Assembly (NCBI RefSeq): GCF_964204865.1
Contig: NC_135255.1
Span: forward strand, 10,321,135-10,385,134
From: Styela clava
Lineage: Eukaryota; Chordata; Ascidiacea; Stolidobranchia; Styelidae
Reading direction: 5' to 3'
DNA length: 64,000 nt
Below are positions 1 through 10,600 of this stretch, piece after piece (positions within the stretch are counted from its first letter, which is position 1; every line of letters starts with the position of its first letter). Made by a program: the position numbers and the translations under genes. Below the pieces are notes generated by a model. The model did no database searches. It worked only from the letters and a program-made list of their open reading frames with translations, and had not been told where the DNA came from.

Positions 1-244
1 GTAACGGGCCAAAATGTTAATAAAAAAGGTTTATGGTGAGGCACTGTTTTTTTTTTTGTACGTGTTTTTCTTTTTCGCTCTAACAGCTCCGCGTGAGCAG
101 TTATTGTTAGGTACAGAGTGACTATAATTTAAAACAATGAGGCAGACCAAGACCATTTGTTTAATCATTATAACAGCTTCACTAGTCACCGCGAATTATT
201 GGCGGTGCGCAATATCATCCGTAAAATACAGTAACTTAAAAATA

Positions 245-476
245 CAGGTACTCCCGTAGTATTCCAACAAGATGGCGGACACCGGAACGTAGTATGTGTA
301 CCAGGTTAGGGTTAGGCCATAATTTCAGGTAGAAATACTACGGGAGTCACTTGGCTAGTCCCCGAACTCGTAATAGAACTAAAATATAGAAAATTGGAAT
401 AAAAATTATGATCTAACACCAACCTGGTACACATACTATGACAGGTGTCCGCCATCTTGTTGCACATACTACGGAA
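245..476. mobile_element. Foldback MITE, family A, copy 1
   Basis: The ends are inverted copies of each other: AGGTACTCCCGTAGTAT at the left and a match to CATACTACGGAAG at the right. Just inside lies a second inverted pair, AAGATGGCGGACACC and GGTGTCCGCCATCTT, then ACCAGGTTAGGGTTAGGCC and its inverse. No coding capacity. Related copies lie at 3753-3985 and 4563-4797, so this is a dispersed non-autonomous family. Confidence 0.8.
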
Positions 477-526
477 GCGACAAAATACACCACCTTGAAA
501 TGAACAGCAATTGATTTATGCGCTCC

Positions 527-620
527 GAGGTATTCGTACCAAGATGACGCACAACCTGAACAATCCTGACGTGGTACACATACTATGTTCAGGTTGTGCG
601 CCATCTTGGTACGAACACTT
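527..620. mobile_element. Short foldback repeat nested after MITE A
   Basis: A 94-bp palindromic element. Its arms carry AAGATGACGCACAACCTGAAC-like sequence and the inverse GTTCAGGTTGTGCGCCATCTT around a short centre. The duplicated block at 3985-4060 lacks it, so it inserted after the duplication or was lost from the other copy. A relative sits at 35559-35653. Confidence 0.65.
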
Positions 621-737
621 CACCAAGAACGATTCTTTTTATTATATACCATATATTTATATTTTAGGCTTAAGGTGAATCAATATATGGCTGTTTGGAT
701 GGTGGACACGAATAATATCAAATCCTATACTCTATTC

Positions 738-1018
738 AGGGGCGTAGCAAGAGGGTGTTTTCATTTTTTGGGTCGGACCCCCCTCCCCCCCCTTTGAAAA
801 TGTAAAAAAAATTTAATTCTTTTTCTGTATCATACATAGCGATTTTTCGTGGCTTGAAACGCTTTTTAGACTCTCAAGACTAATGAAAACACAAGTTTTC
901 CGGCGTTCGTCCGGACCCGCTAACTGTTTCGATCCGACTTGGCAAATAGAAGTTTTAGAACCCCCCCCCCCCCCAAACCCCCCCTCCCCCTTTGTGAAAA
1001 TTTCTGGCTACGTCCCTG
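738..1018. mobile_element. Non-autonomous DNA element with CAGGGRCGTAGC ends
   Basis: The left end reads CAGGGGCGTAGCAAGA and the right end, reverse-complemented, reads CAGGGACGTAGCCAGA. Both are followed inside by C- or G-rich tracts. Such ends are typical of short hAT-like elements, but I find no clean 8-bp target duplication. The duplicated block near 4135 runs from CTATTCAG to AACGTCAAAT without this insert, which supports an insertion. Confidence 0.5.
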
Positions 1019-1261
1019 ATTCCAAGCCCCAAAATCACGTGACAAATATCATCCCAGAAGCTTGAACGTCAGATTTTTTTTTGATTTGAAGGAGACGTTG
1101 AATATCATTTAACTATGTTACTTCCATTTTGTGTGTGTGTGCAAAAAAAGGAATAAAATCTTTGTCATTCTAGAATAAATTGTATTATTGTATCATTATT
1201 ATTATTAATTATTATTGGGGTGATTGGGAGAATACCTGAAATATTTTCTTCGAATCGAATC

Positions 1262-1530
1262 TCGAATACTCAAAAGGGCGTGCCAGCTGTATGTGCACCA
1301 ATATGGAGATAACTAATTTTGTTCGCCTACTTTACATCAAGTTGTGTAAAGGGACTGAAACATATGGGCAGGGGGTATATTCACTTGGCTATCACATACA
1401 GTCCCCAAACTCGTAATAGGACTGAAATATTCTAAGTTCAACTGGAAAGCTTAAGAAAAATCGGATTAAAATTATGGCTTCACCCTAATTCGTATTTGCC
1501 CTGGTACAGGAGTACCCTCAAAAGATATTC
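1262..1530 (+). mobile_element. Repeat family A2, copy 1
   Basis: This roughly 260-bp repeat contains TTACATCAAGTTGTGTAAAG and CTTGGCTATCACATACAGTC. It is nearly the same at 5245-5490 and is present in reverse at 8165-8385, inside the last intron of TDRD3. Its right side resembles MITE A (GGTACANGNGTAC followed by CTC). No coding capacity. Confidence 0.7.
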
Positions 1531-1849
1531 GATTGCATGTGTTTTTTATTGTAATGAGTCCACCAGACCAGATAAATTACTGAAAACATGGAATCCAATA
1601 CAGTTAGCTGAGTGTTCGCACACAATAACAAAGTTATTCCATCAATAACTAACTAGAATTGAAAGTGCCATATGTCAGATGTCAGTGCAAAAATATAGCT
1701 GCACTACAAAAAATTGAGGAATTTAGTAACCTCAACTTTTATAGGCATAATAAAAAACAAGATGGCGGCGATTCAAATTTTTCATTCGAGTTAATCACTG
1801 AGTTACGTCTCACTGGTGGTTGGTTGGTGGGGGAAGAAGAAAGTCTATA

Positions 1850-1968
1850 AGATGGCTTAATCATAGGGCGAACCACGGCCTCTTGTCCGGTTACCAGTCC
1901 ATGGCGGGTATGGGATGATTTAACCAGTTATTTGTTTCCAGAGACATGGAATCAGAGGTGTGGTGGCG
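1850..1968 (-). mobile_element. SINE fragment, internally deleted
   Basis: It matches both ends of the tRNA-derived SINE found at 20965-21298: the tail-side segment ATAGGGCGAACCACGGCCTC and the head-side segment GAGGTGTGGTGGCGAGCG. The middle of the element is missing. The same deleted form occurs at 6205-6365, which fits duplication of the whole block. Confidence 0.6.
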
Positions 1969-1974
1969 AGCGTT

Positions 1975-2795
1975 GTAAATGCACAAAATACAATATACAC
2001 ATATAGTATTTGAGTCTGGGCAAGCTCGGATGAAGCATTTTATTACGTAACAAATGCAAGTTTTTCCGCTGCCAAGATTTAAAAATGCTGTGTCGACTAT
2101 CGCGTGTCTAGACTGACAAACGATCCTACAATAACTACCACAGGATGCGAAAGCGGCGAACTTAGCCCATAAATTTTGGGGCTTTTTATATGCGGGCATT
2201 ACTTTGCATTGACGCTATTGACTTTATAGTTTTGTGTTATTCGGTACCTGTAAATATATTTTACTTTTGGTTTGTGTGCTTTTGTAGGTCTTTCTATAAT
2301 AAATTGTTGTATTGTAATTATCATATAAACCAGGGGTGGCAAACACGTCGATCGCAATCGACCGGTCGATCGCCACGTCTCGAACAGTCGATCGCGTCTG
2401 ATGTTGAGGGAATTTTATCGAAATACCTCCAAAAATTGCCTCGGACCAGTTTTGTTTTTTACAACAGGCAGAATACGGTACTGCGCAAAATACAATATAC
2501 TCATACAGTATCTGAGTCTGGGCCAAGCTCGGATAAAGCATATTATTACGTAACAAATGCAAGTTTTTCCGCTACCAAGATTTAAAAATGCAGTGTCGAA
2601 TATCGCGTGTCTAGGCTGACAAACGATCCTACAATAACTACCACAGTATGCAAAAGCGGCGAACATAGCCTATAAATTGTGGGGCTTTTAATCTGCGGGC
2701 ATTACTTTGCATTGACGCTATTGTCTGTAGAGCTTCGTGTTATTTGGCACTTACAAGCATTTTTACCTCTGGTTTGAGTGCTTTTGTAAAAGATA
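1975..2795. repeat. Pair of about 310-bp direct repeats around a hAT-like end
   Basis: Sequence from about 1980 to 2290 is repeated imperfectly from about 2487 to 2795; both contain TTACGTAACAAATGCAAG and GACAAACGATCCTACAATAA. Between them, at 2332, is CAGGGGTGGCAAACACGTCG followed by GATCGACCGGTCGATCGC, a hAT-type terminus. The pair may be parts of two copies of one longer transposon. Short ORFs on both strands show no convincing transposase motif. Confidence 0.55.
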
Positions 2796-2989
2796 CCAAA
2801 ATAAACTATGTCTATGTATTGTTACATTATATTGATACTTTGCTGCATCGGAGCCGTTAATAGCCGTCCGTATAGCCGTCCGCCAGGAAGGAGATGGGAA
2901 ATGGATTGGTATGCATGGAAAGCTCATTTTAGTGAGAATTCTTTTTTTTCGCGCAACTCAATCTGAATCGGATAACTGGTTAACTCTGA

Positions 2990-3661
2990 CATGGGCAAAC
3001 TACCGCCCGCGGGCCAAATCCGGCCCGTTTGGTAATTCAATCTGGCACGCCTGATGCTGCCACAACCAAACTAAACCCAAATATTGATGTTTTAAAAAAT
3101 AGCCCAAGGAATTAGTTGAGATTGCAATTAAATTTAGATTTGGCACGAGGCTTATAGTTTTCTCCTTTTGCTTTTGTAACACTGTAAATATTGTTCATAG
3201 AATGTAACGTTTTACGTCACACATGGCCCTCCAGTCTAAGTAGGGCAACATTTTTGGCCCCTGGTTCAAAAACGTAATAACAAAAAGTTTTCATTTTTTG
3301 TTACGTCACAGGAAAGAGTTATGAATCCGCTGAAGAAGAGGGGATACGGCACAACATTTGGTTGGAGAATAAGGCGAAGATTGATCAACATAACGATGAA
3401 GCAGATGCCGGGCAACATACATATTATATGAAAATTAACCAATTTTCTGACAGGGTAAGCGTGACCAGTCAGAATCATTTACCACCGAAAATCAATGATG
3501 CGTAACTGGTCAGAACTCGTGCCAAAACTAAATTTGATCGAAATCTCAATAAATTTTTAGCTGAAACATAAGAATTAGTTGTGGCAGCATCAGGCGGCCA
3601 GATTGAATAACCCAACGGGCCGAATTTGGCACGCGCTGGTTTCTCGTATTTTGCCCATTTT
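2990..3661. mobile_element. Non-autonomous hAT-like element
   Basis: Long inverted ends frame the element. The left has ATGGGCAAACTACCGCCCGC, then CAAATCCGGCCCG and ATTCAATCTGGC; the right has the inverses of GGGCAAAATACGAG, CAAATTCGGCCCG and ATTCAATCTGGC. Both arms also share GCCTGATGCTGCCACAAC. The inverted similarity covers roughly 100 bases per arm. The interior has no long ORF. A clean target-site duplication is not visible. Confidence 0.7.
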
Positions 3662-3752
3662 GCGTTCTAGATACTGCCAATTGTTACGTCATTATGACAG
3701 CTTAAGCAGCCACCGCAAATTATTGGCGGTGCGCCATATGATCCGGAAATGC

Positions 3753-3985
3753 AGGTACTCCCGTAATATGTGATCCAAGATGGCGGACACCGGAACGTAA
3801 CATGTGTACCAGGTTAGGGTTAGGCAATAATTTCAGGTACAAATACTACGGGAGTCACTTGGCTAGGCTCCGAACTCGTAATAGAACTAAAATAAGAAAA
3901 ATTAGAATAAAATTATGGCCTAACACTAACTGGTACACATACTATGTTCAGGTGTCCGCCATCTTGTTGCACATACTACGAGAGC
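3753..3985. mobile_element. Foldback MITE, family A, copy 2
   Basis: Same architecture as the copy at 245: AGGTACTCCCGTAATATGTG at the left, the AAGATGGCGGACACC arm, the TTAGGGTTAGGC segment, then the inverted arm GGTGTCCGCCATCTTG and an inverted end near 3985. It lies in the second copy of the duplicated block. Confidence 0.8.
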
Positions 3986-4269
3986 GACAAAATACACCAC
4001 CTCGAAATGAACCGTAATTGATTTATATATACTTTATATATATATACTATATTTGTATTTCAGGCTGAAGGAGAAGAAATACATAACGGCTTGGATGTTG
4101 GACCCGAATAATCTCAAATCATCTCCATACGCTATTCAGAAACTAGAACGTCAAATTTATTTTTGATTTAATATCATTTAACTATGTTACTTTCATTTTG
4201 TGTGTGTGAGCCGAAAAAGAAAAAGAAAATTTTTGTAATTTTATAATAAATTAATTTATTGTAATTTTC

Positions 4270-5250
4270 ATTCACACCAATCGTTTTGATCTCCAAATAA
4301 ATTCTTCAATGCATTGATATGACGTAATTTATGGTATTATTACGTCACTTTGAGTTAAGAATAATAAATAGGTGCTTAAACCTCCACGGAGTTTTTGCAA
4401 AGTAAGGACGACAAAGGCCAGTATTGAGAAAAAGTCTCTAAACTCCGAGTAGGGCTGGGCATTTTCAAATACCTAAAGATTTTAGAATCGAATATTATTT
4501 CGAATCTCGAATACTCAAAAGATATTCAATTGGGTACATGTCTTACATGATCCGTATAATGCAGGTACTCCCGAAGTATGTGAACCAAAATGGCGGACAC
4601 CGGGAGGTAGTAGGTGTACCAGGTTAGGGTTAAGCGATTATTTCAGGTAAAAATACTACGGGAATCACGGCTGGTCCCCGAACTCACAATAGAACTAAAA
4701 TAAGGAAAATTGGAATAAAATTATGGCCCAACCTTAACCTGGTACACATACTACGTTTCGGTGTTGGCCATATTGTTCGCATACTTCGAGAGTACCTTTA
4801 ATTGCATGTGAAAATTATTATTTATCCAGTTAGGTTCTGGGTTATGAATACAAATTTCGCAAGAAATCAATTTTTTAAATCATTGCTAACCCCAACTAAA
4901 TAATTACTAATTTGTTATTTGAAACGTGGCGAGGGTGTTCTTTTCAAATCTAGCATTTTTGCATTAGGGGCGGAGCTTTGTACAAAAGACTCGATGGGAC
5001 AGTGATAACAGGATTTTGTCTTGAAATAAAAATTCCAATGCCTTGACATGACGTCATTCACGATATTATTACGTCACGTTGAGTTTAGAATGATAAATAT
5101 TTGATTGAAATTCGTGGAAGTTTTTGCAAAGTCAGGAAGAAAAAGGTTAGTGGAAGGGAGTCCCTTAACCACGAGTAGCTCTGGGCATTTTCGAATACCT
5201 GAAAATTTTAAATCGAATATTGTTTTCGAATCGAATCTCGAATAAAAGGG
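4270..5250. repeat. Two diverged direct copies of an about 230-bp repeat
   Basis: Sequence at about 4300-4530 recurs at about 5030-5240. Both contain a GACGT(A/C)ATT...TATTATTACGTCAC segment, then AGTTTTTGCAAAGT, then CTGGGCATTTTC, then a run of TCGAAT motifs. The block at 1200-1262 keeps only the last part. MITE A copy 3 lies between the two copies. Confidence 0.6.
4563..4797. mobile_element. Foldback MITE, family A, copy 3
   Basis: This copy shows the inverted ends best: AGGTACTCCCGAAGTATG at 4563 and CATACTTCGAGAGTACCT ending at 4797. The inner arms have AAATGGCGGACACC and GGTGTTGGCCATATT. No coding capacity. Confidence 0.8.
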
Positions 5251-5490
5251 CGTGCCACAAGTGTGTGTACCAATATGGAGGTAACTAATTTTGTTCGCCT
5301 ACTTTACATCAAGTTGTGTAAAGGGACTGAAACATATGGGCAAAGGGTATATTCACTTGGCTATCACATACAGTCCCCAAACTCGTAATAGGACTAAAAT
5401 ATTCCAAGTTCAACTGGAAACCTTAAACCGGAATAAAATTATAATCCGTATTTGCCTTGGTACATGGGTACTCTCAAGAGATATTCAATT
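5245..5490 (+). mobile_element. Repeat family A2, copy 2
   Basis: Nearly identical to 1262-1530, in the same orientation and same relative place in the duplicated block. It contains TTACATCAAGTTGTGTAAAG and ends near GGTACATGGGTACTCTCAAG. Confidence 0.7.
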
Positions 5491-5780
5491 GCATGTTTTT
5501 TTTTTATTGTAATGAGTCCACCAGATCAGATAAATTACTGAAAACATGGAATCCGATACTCAAACAGTTAGATGAGTGTTCGCACACAATAAGAAAGTTA
5601 TTCCATCAATAACTAACTAGAATTGAAAGTACCATATGTCAAATGGCAGTGCAAAAATGTAGCTTCACTACAAAAATTGAGGAATTTAACCTCAACCTTT
5701 ATAGGCAAAATAAAAAACAAGATGGCGGCGATTCAAAATTTTAATTTGAGTTAATCACTGAGTTACGTCTTACTGGTGGT

Positions 5781-6194
5781 TATTACTTATCGATCTTAAG
5801 ATCGGTAAGTATATTGATAGGTATTTGTCTGTATGTATGTCTGTCTGTATGTATGTCTGTCTGTATGTATGTCTGTCTGTTAGATGCACGCGATATCTCA
5901 CGAAAGCGAGATTGAATCTGCTCCAGATTTTGCATGTGCATTCATCTTATCTCGGACCAGTAGCCTATTGATTTTGGGCGAATTATGTCGTATAATTAGC
6001 GAGTTATCAATCAATTATTGATATAGTGATTAAATTTTTGTAAAGCGAGAGAATTTTGAAACCCGCCGAGTGTGTGTGTGCGATGCGCAGTGCGCAAGTT
6101 ACAAGAGCGGATGAATCGAAACTGCAGTTTCTGTTTTGGGGGATCCCCTAACTATCGATCGATAAGTCTTCGGTTTCCAACCGATATTCTCGTT
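5781..6194. mobile_element. Element family B, copy 1 (empty site present at 1815)
   Basis: It begins TATTACTTATCGAT and ends with ATCGATAAGTCTTCGGT followed by CCGATATTCTCGTT, so ACTTATCGAT is present inverted near the two ends. The older copy of the flanking block at 1795-1830 reads straight through (ACTGGTGG then TTGGTGGG) and is an empty site, which sets the borders to within a few bases. The GGT-rich target hides the exact duplication. A second copy, without the internal microsatellite, is at 6811-7100. Confidence 0.75.
5831..5880 (+). repeat. 16-bp microsatellite, three units
   Basis: The unit GTATGTATGTCTGTCT repeats three times in a row inside element B copy 1. The matching place in copy 2 (near 6860) has only TTTGTCTGTTTGATG, so the array arose by expansion within one copy. 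Confidence 0.9.
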
Positions 6195-6204
6195 TGGTGG
6201 GTTG

Positions 6205-6365
6205 ACGGCTTAATCCTTTGACGAACAACCGCCACTCGTCCTGTTATCAGTCCATGGCGGGTATGGGATGATTTAGCCAGTTAATTGTTTTCAGAGACAT
6301 GGAATCAGAGGTGTGGTGGCGAGCGTATTCCTACGTATTAGCACGATGCGTCACACGATCCATCC
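6205..6365 (-). mobile_element. SINE fragment, internally deleted, second copy
   Basis: It continues right after element B with GACGGCTTAATCC, GGCGGGTATGGGATGATTTA and ATCAGAGGTGTGGTGGCGAG, matching 1850-1968 and the ends of the tRNA-derived SINE. It extends further into the degraded tRNA head than the first copy. Confidence 0.6.
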
Positions 6366-6388
6366 AGATGAATATGAGTCACATGACA

Positions 6389-6410
6389 CCCCCCCCCCCC
6401 CCCCCCCCCC
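6389..6410 (+). repeat. Poly-C tract of 22 bases
   Basis: An uninterrupted run of 22 C followed by six A and four AAT units. The C run creates proline runs in two frames, which are not genes. Confidence 0.95.
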
Positions 6411-6646
6411 AAAAAATAATAATAATAAGAAAATTCAGCATTTTCATAGATTTCGATTCATATGCCTTTTCCAACACCATTTCGCTCCACTCTTGAACGA
6501 TTTACTTATAGTCGGACGTTTTCTGGCTTGCCATTAATAACTAATTCTTTTACTAAATGAACCAAACGAGATAGACGAAAATGTGCGTTCATATGCCTTG
6601 GATAACTTCGACAGCGAAGTACGTGTGTGGAGCAATCCTTTAAGAT

Positions 6647-6806
6647 GGTGACCGTACATTTGAACCCACGTGTATATCCGCGGGTTCAATCTATATGCGG
6701 GTGCTAAAACACATGGGTTAGGGTTAGTATGGGTTCAACCAAAAAAATTTCTATAAGTGCAATAGCATTCAGGTGCAATTGTCGTGGGTTCAAATGTACG
6801 GGAACC
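6647..6806. mobile_element. MITE family C, copy 1
   Basis: The ends are inverted: GGTGACCGTACATTTGAACC at the left, and at the right the inverse of GGTTCCCGTACATTTGAACC. About 160 bp, no coding capacity. The opposite-orientation relative at 51846-52027 shares the GGTTAGGGTTAGTATGGG segment. Confidence 0.8.
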
Positions 6807-6810
6807 CTTT

Positions 6811-7100
6811 TATTACTTATCGATTTTAATCGGTAAGTATGTTGGTAGGTATTTGTCTGTTTGATGCACGCGATATTCCATGAAAGCGGGATTGAACGGG
6901 CTCCAGATTTTGCATGTGCATTCATCATATGTCGGACCAGAAGCCTATTGATTTTGGATGGATTATGTCGTATAATTAGCGAGTTATTAATTAATTAGTG
7001 ATGGACAGGATGAAGGTGTCACTATGGAGTAAGAGCGCTGTTTTGGGGATCCCCTAACTTTCGATCGATAAGTCTTCGGTCTCCGACCGATATTCTCGTT
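6811..7100. mobile_element. Element family B, copy 2
   Basis: It starts TATTACTTATCGATTTTAAT and ends CCGATATTCTCGTT, as does copy 1, and shares GCTCCAGATTTTGCATGTGC and GATTATGTCGTATAATTAGC with it. It is about 120 bp shorter because it lacks the microsatellite and some interior. It lies four bases after MITE C. Confidence 0.75.
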
Positions 7101-7379
7101 TTGTTTTTGATAAACTTATACCAGGCCTTAGTGACTGGTACCAGGATGGACTGGGGTACTCTATAAAGAAGGGCACAAGTCTCATCCGTATAGCGCAATA
7201 ATAGTGTGTACATGGGCTTGTGATTCTGTAACGCCAATAAGAATCTAAATTATAGACAGACACTAATCAGAGTCTGCTATGCACAGTGCACACTTTCATT
7301 AAAATCCCCTGCTTATGCCATATTTTAGTGGGTTGTCACCAGATTCACCATGCCACTACTAGTGTAACTCAAGTTTCTT

Positions 7380-7385
7380 TTTATT
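7380..7385 (-). terminator. TDRD3: Polyadenylation signal AATAAA of TDRD3
   Basis: The minus strand reads AATAAA here, about 155 bases after the stop codon of the last TDRD3 exon. A usual place for cleavage would be a short distance below 7380. Confidence 0.55.
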
Positions 7386-7538
7386 GAAGTTTAGATCGAT
7401 ACTCTTAAATTCTAAAGCTGTAACAATTATATTCAGGGTAATTCTTCCACAAGCAGTCGTATTCAGTCAAGAGTTTGTATTAATTCAATTGCACGAAAAG
7501 TATTACAGTATAACAAAACAGACATGTGCTTTATGTTA

Positions 7539-7678
7539 TCAGCTACTGTTTCTGCTTTTTGGTGGAACATACAGTTGCAGTGGAGGTTTACCAGGTCGAG
7601 AATTCTGCCTTGGTCTCTGTGGGTTCCCCATATAAGGTAAATTCTGCCCATTGTCTCTGTTGTGTGAGAATTGAGTTG
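7539..7678 (-). CDS. TDRD3: TDRD3 last coding exon, with exon-junction-complex-binding motif
   Basis: This short exon follows a pyrimidine-rich acceptor (TCCCCTTTTCAG) and joins in frame to the donor at 8431 (GGAG|GTGAGT). It gives 46 more codons, one of them split over the junction, rich in N, Q, R and P, and ends with LQLYVPPKSRNSS before TGA. Vertebrate TDRD3 proteins end in a short aromatic-PP-basic-RN tail, known as the EBM, that contacts the exon junction complex; LYVPPKSRN is clearly of that type. The in-frame junction plus this tail make the exon convincing. It is too short to be seen as a long ORF, and an ORF on the opposite strand covers it only by chance. Confidence 0.85.
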
Positions 7679-10600
7679 CTGAAAAGGGGAAATTGATAAT
7701 GTTAAAAATGAGCCACTAAAAAGGGCAAATTGATAATGAAAGGATTGCTAAGGTTTCTCGCTCAAACTAGTGGCCGTTAGGAAATATTCTGCACTCGCAA
7801 TAGAAGACTTGATAATACACAAAAAATGTAAACCATTTTAATGCGATTGCTGCCTATTAGAAAAATTTTATATAGAAGAACGAGCTGGAACCTCTTTTGT
7901 TTTAAACTCAAACATTGAGAGTTCCGAAGCTAGTAATCCTATCTCAATAGCCGTTTGGCTGAAAATTTTGTTATTTTTTTCTCCATAATAGCAATCTATC
8001 TAGCCATCATGCTATACACAAACTGTTGTCATTCTAATAAAATATTTATATTTAAGAAAAATCACTCGTACAGTCAAACTAAATATTTTAGTTTAATAAC
8101 TTTAACATCAATTTCATATACTTGTGTATGCCAAAATTGCAGTAAAAATGATAATGGCACCTGGCGTATAGGTAGCTTACCCCCTTAGTATGTGTACCAG
8201 GATAGGGTTAAGCCATAATTTTATTCCGACTTTCCTTATTTTGGTTCTATTAGGAGTTCAGGACTGTCTGTGTTAGCCAAGTGAATATACACCCTCCTGA
8301 CCATAGGTTTCAATCCCTTTACACTACTTGATGTAAAGTAGGCAAGCAAAATAGTTACGTACATATACATTTCTGAAGCGCCTGTGTATATTATGAATAT
8401 TAAATAAACAAAGGAATAAATTTTCACTCACCTCCATGAAATGATGTTTTATCATCATCGAAAGGCTTCATATCGAATAATTGTACTTCTTCATAATTTC
8501 CAAAACCTAGGAATTGAACAACAGCGGTTGGAGCAGTTGGATGTAAATCAGTGATGATTGCTCTATAATAGCACCGATCTTCCCAATACCTTGCTAAACA
8601 GTGGCTTCCAACATAGAACTTGGGAAGAGAAACATGAACCTGGGGGCCATTTGAATGAGACTTCACAATAACGTCATGTGAGGGAGTCGATTGATTAATG
8701 TTGATATGAATTGAAGTATCAGTATTAGGCGCTGCCGTACCGAAAGTGGTTGGGCCCCTTTGAGATGGTGGAGGATTTATTGATAAATCTCTAAAGTTTT
8801 GGTTTATGTTAAATTCGCTGGCTTCTCCAGAAAGTTTGGAATTGCTCTCCCCTTTCATTGTATTTTGTGGAAAGTGGGGTATAGCTGTATGCTTGATATT
8901 CTCATTTTTAACAAAACTGTTGCCTTTTTTAAAACGAGGCGGAATGTCTGATGCATGCCTTTCGTTAACTCTGTGTTGATTCTGATGTCCTGAGGTACGA
9001 TTTTTATCAGATTCTCGAGATTGTGTATTTCCTTCATTTCTAGTATCTTGAGATCGTCTGGGATTTTCAGAAGCACGTGTAGAGCTGTATCGTTTTCCAC
9101 TCTCCATTCGTTCATTTCGACTATCTTTTTCAGTCATTTGTGAATCAATTTTCGGGGTAATATCGCTCTCTCGTCCAATCTTTCCACTTCTTCCCTTTCC
9201 ATATGGTTCATCAGTTTTCGAATCATTCAATCTTTTATCATAAGTTTTAAATTTTTGAGGATTATCTGATTGACTCTCCCATTTATTATACCCTCTGCTT
9301 TTATATGAATCATTTTCTCTTCTATCTTCCCTCCTCTCCATTCGACCACCGCCTCTGCCACGCCCCCGCTCATTGAACCTTCGGTTTCCGCCACGTGATC
9401 TTGAATTATAGCCTCTGTTTGACTCTTGGTACCAATTTTTGTTATCATTACGTTGGTTTGAGGCTTCATTTTGATAGGATTTTTTGTAATAATCGTTTCC
9501 ATTTTGTTTCTTACTCGGTTCTGGAACAGATATTTTAGATTCTACAAAATCAAACAATGTTGCTGAATTGGAGGGTTGTGACATTGGATGCTCATTTTCC
9601 TCTTCTCCATGAAATGAGCGGCCACTTCCTCTTCCACGGTTACCCCTACGAAATCCTCTGTTATCACCCCGTCCTCTATGTCCTCTTTGTCGTTCTTTCT
9701 GAGAATCTTCTGCATTAGCATTTACGACTAACATCTCCATAGTGCTTTCAAAGTCGTTATCGCATTTTTGCATGAAGAAAACGACATCATCTCTCTTGAA
9801 TCCCATTTCTACAAATTCGTTCACTGTTTTCAAGTGTACGTTTTCACCACTCTGAGTTGACAACTCTCGATAAATTCTAGCGCTTTTATTTTGTGAATTG
9901 GTTTTCTCTTCATTTGATGAAGGTTGCTTGCTAAACTTCGGTCTGCTATCTTTATGAACTGGATCAGATGAGGATTTGTTATCTTCATAACTCGGGGCCG
10001 ATGTCGGCCTTTTGCCGAAGTTTGCTCTTACATCAGATGAAAAAGTTTTCGAAACCTGAACAGATGCTTTGGCTACTTCTGCAATGGCAGCTTTACGTTG
10101 TTCATTGAATTCATCATCTTCAGCTTCGTCATGCTTTGCATCTCCTTTTAAAGATTTATTACTTTTGTTATATTTCTGAATATTTTTTCCAAACGCTACA
10201 AAAGGAGGTGGTGCCCCCTCTGCAACAATTCCCGCCCTACTGAGCCCTGCAGCATCGAGGGCTATTTTCCATCTTGTATAGAGCTTTTCAACTCTGCCAC
10301 CTAAAATTTTTACACTGCCAGGCTCTAATTGTAATTGGCCATGAGTAACGGCGATACTTCCAATGAGTCTGATTTTGGTTCCTGGTGCAGTCTTGAGAGA
10401 AATTTGTTCAATATGTTCATATTCTATACCTGTGATTGTGGAGACTCCGTCGGTTAAAGTTACCCTCAGCATACGAGGAGCAATATTAGAATATTCATTT
10501 TCTTTAGGAGCAGTGATATTTCTGATTTTGCTAACCTGCAATACTACTGGTCCAACTAATAAATTGTCTGTACAAGAAGAAATCTTTTCTTGTATATATT

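Larger units (their letters stand above)
1..7300. other. Repeat nest, no protein gene seen
   Basis: This stretch is a mosaic of foldback MITEs, hAT-type ends, SINE fragments and low-complexity tracts. Much of it occurs twice: sequence from about 150 to 1960 recurs in the same order from about 3695 to 6330 (GC-rich leader near 184 and 3710, the MITE, the block before 730 and 4100, the block at 1262 and 5245, and the SINE fragment at 1850 and 6205). Differences between the two copies are further insertions. The short ORFs here (up to 131 codons) lie in repeats and show no recognisable domain. I see no host gene. Confidence 0.75.

Noticed and set aside
1891..2666. Two similar minus-strand ORFs with a shared ICYVI-type segment
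   Set aside because: They come from the two copies of the direct repeat. No transposase motif is visible, the frames end at different places, and the other strand gives ORFs as well.
4610..4635. TTAGGGTTA phrases as interstitial telomere repeats
   Set aside because: Only one or two units occur, always at the same place inside MITE A or C copies, so they belong to those elements.
7384..7635. An 83-codon plus-strand ORF
   Set aside because: It lies antisense to the last TDRD3 exon and its 3' UTR, which have splice signals and a known C-terminal motif.
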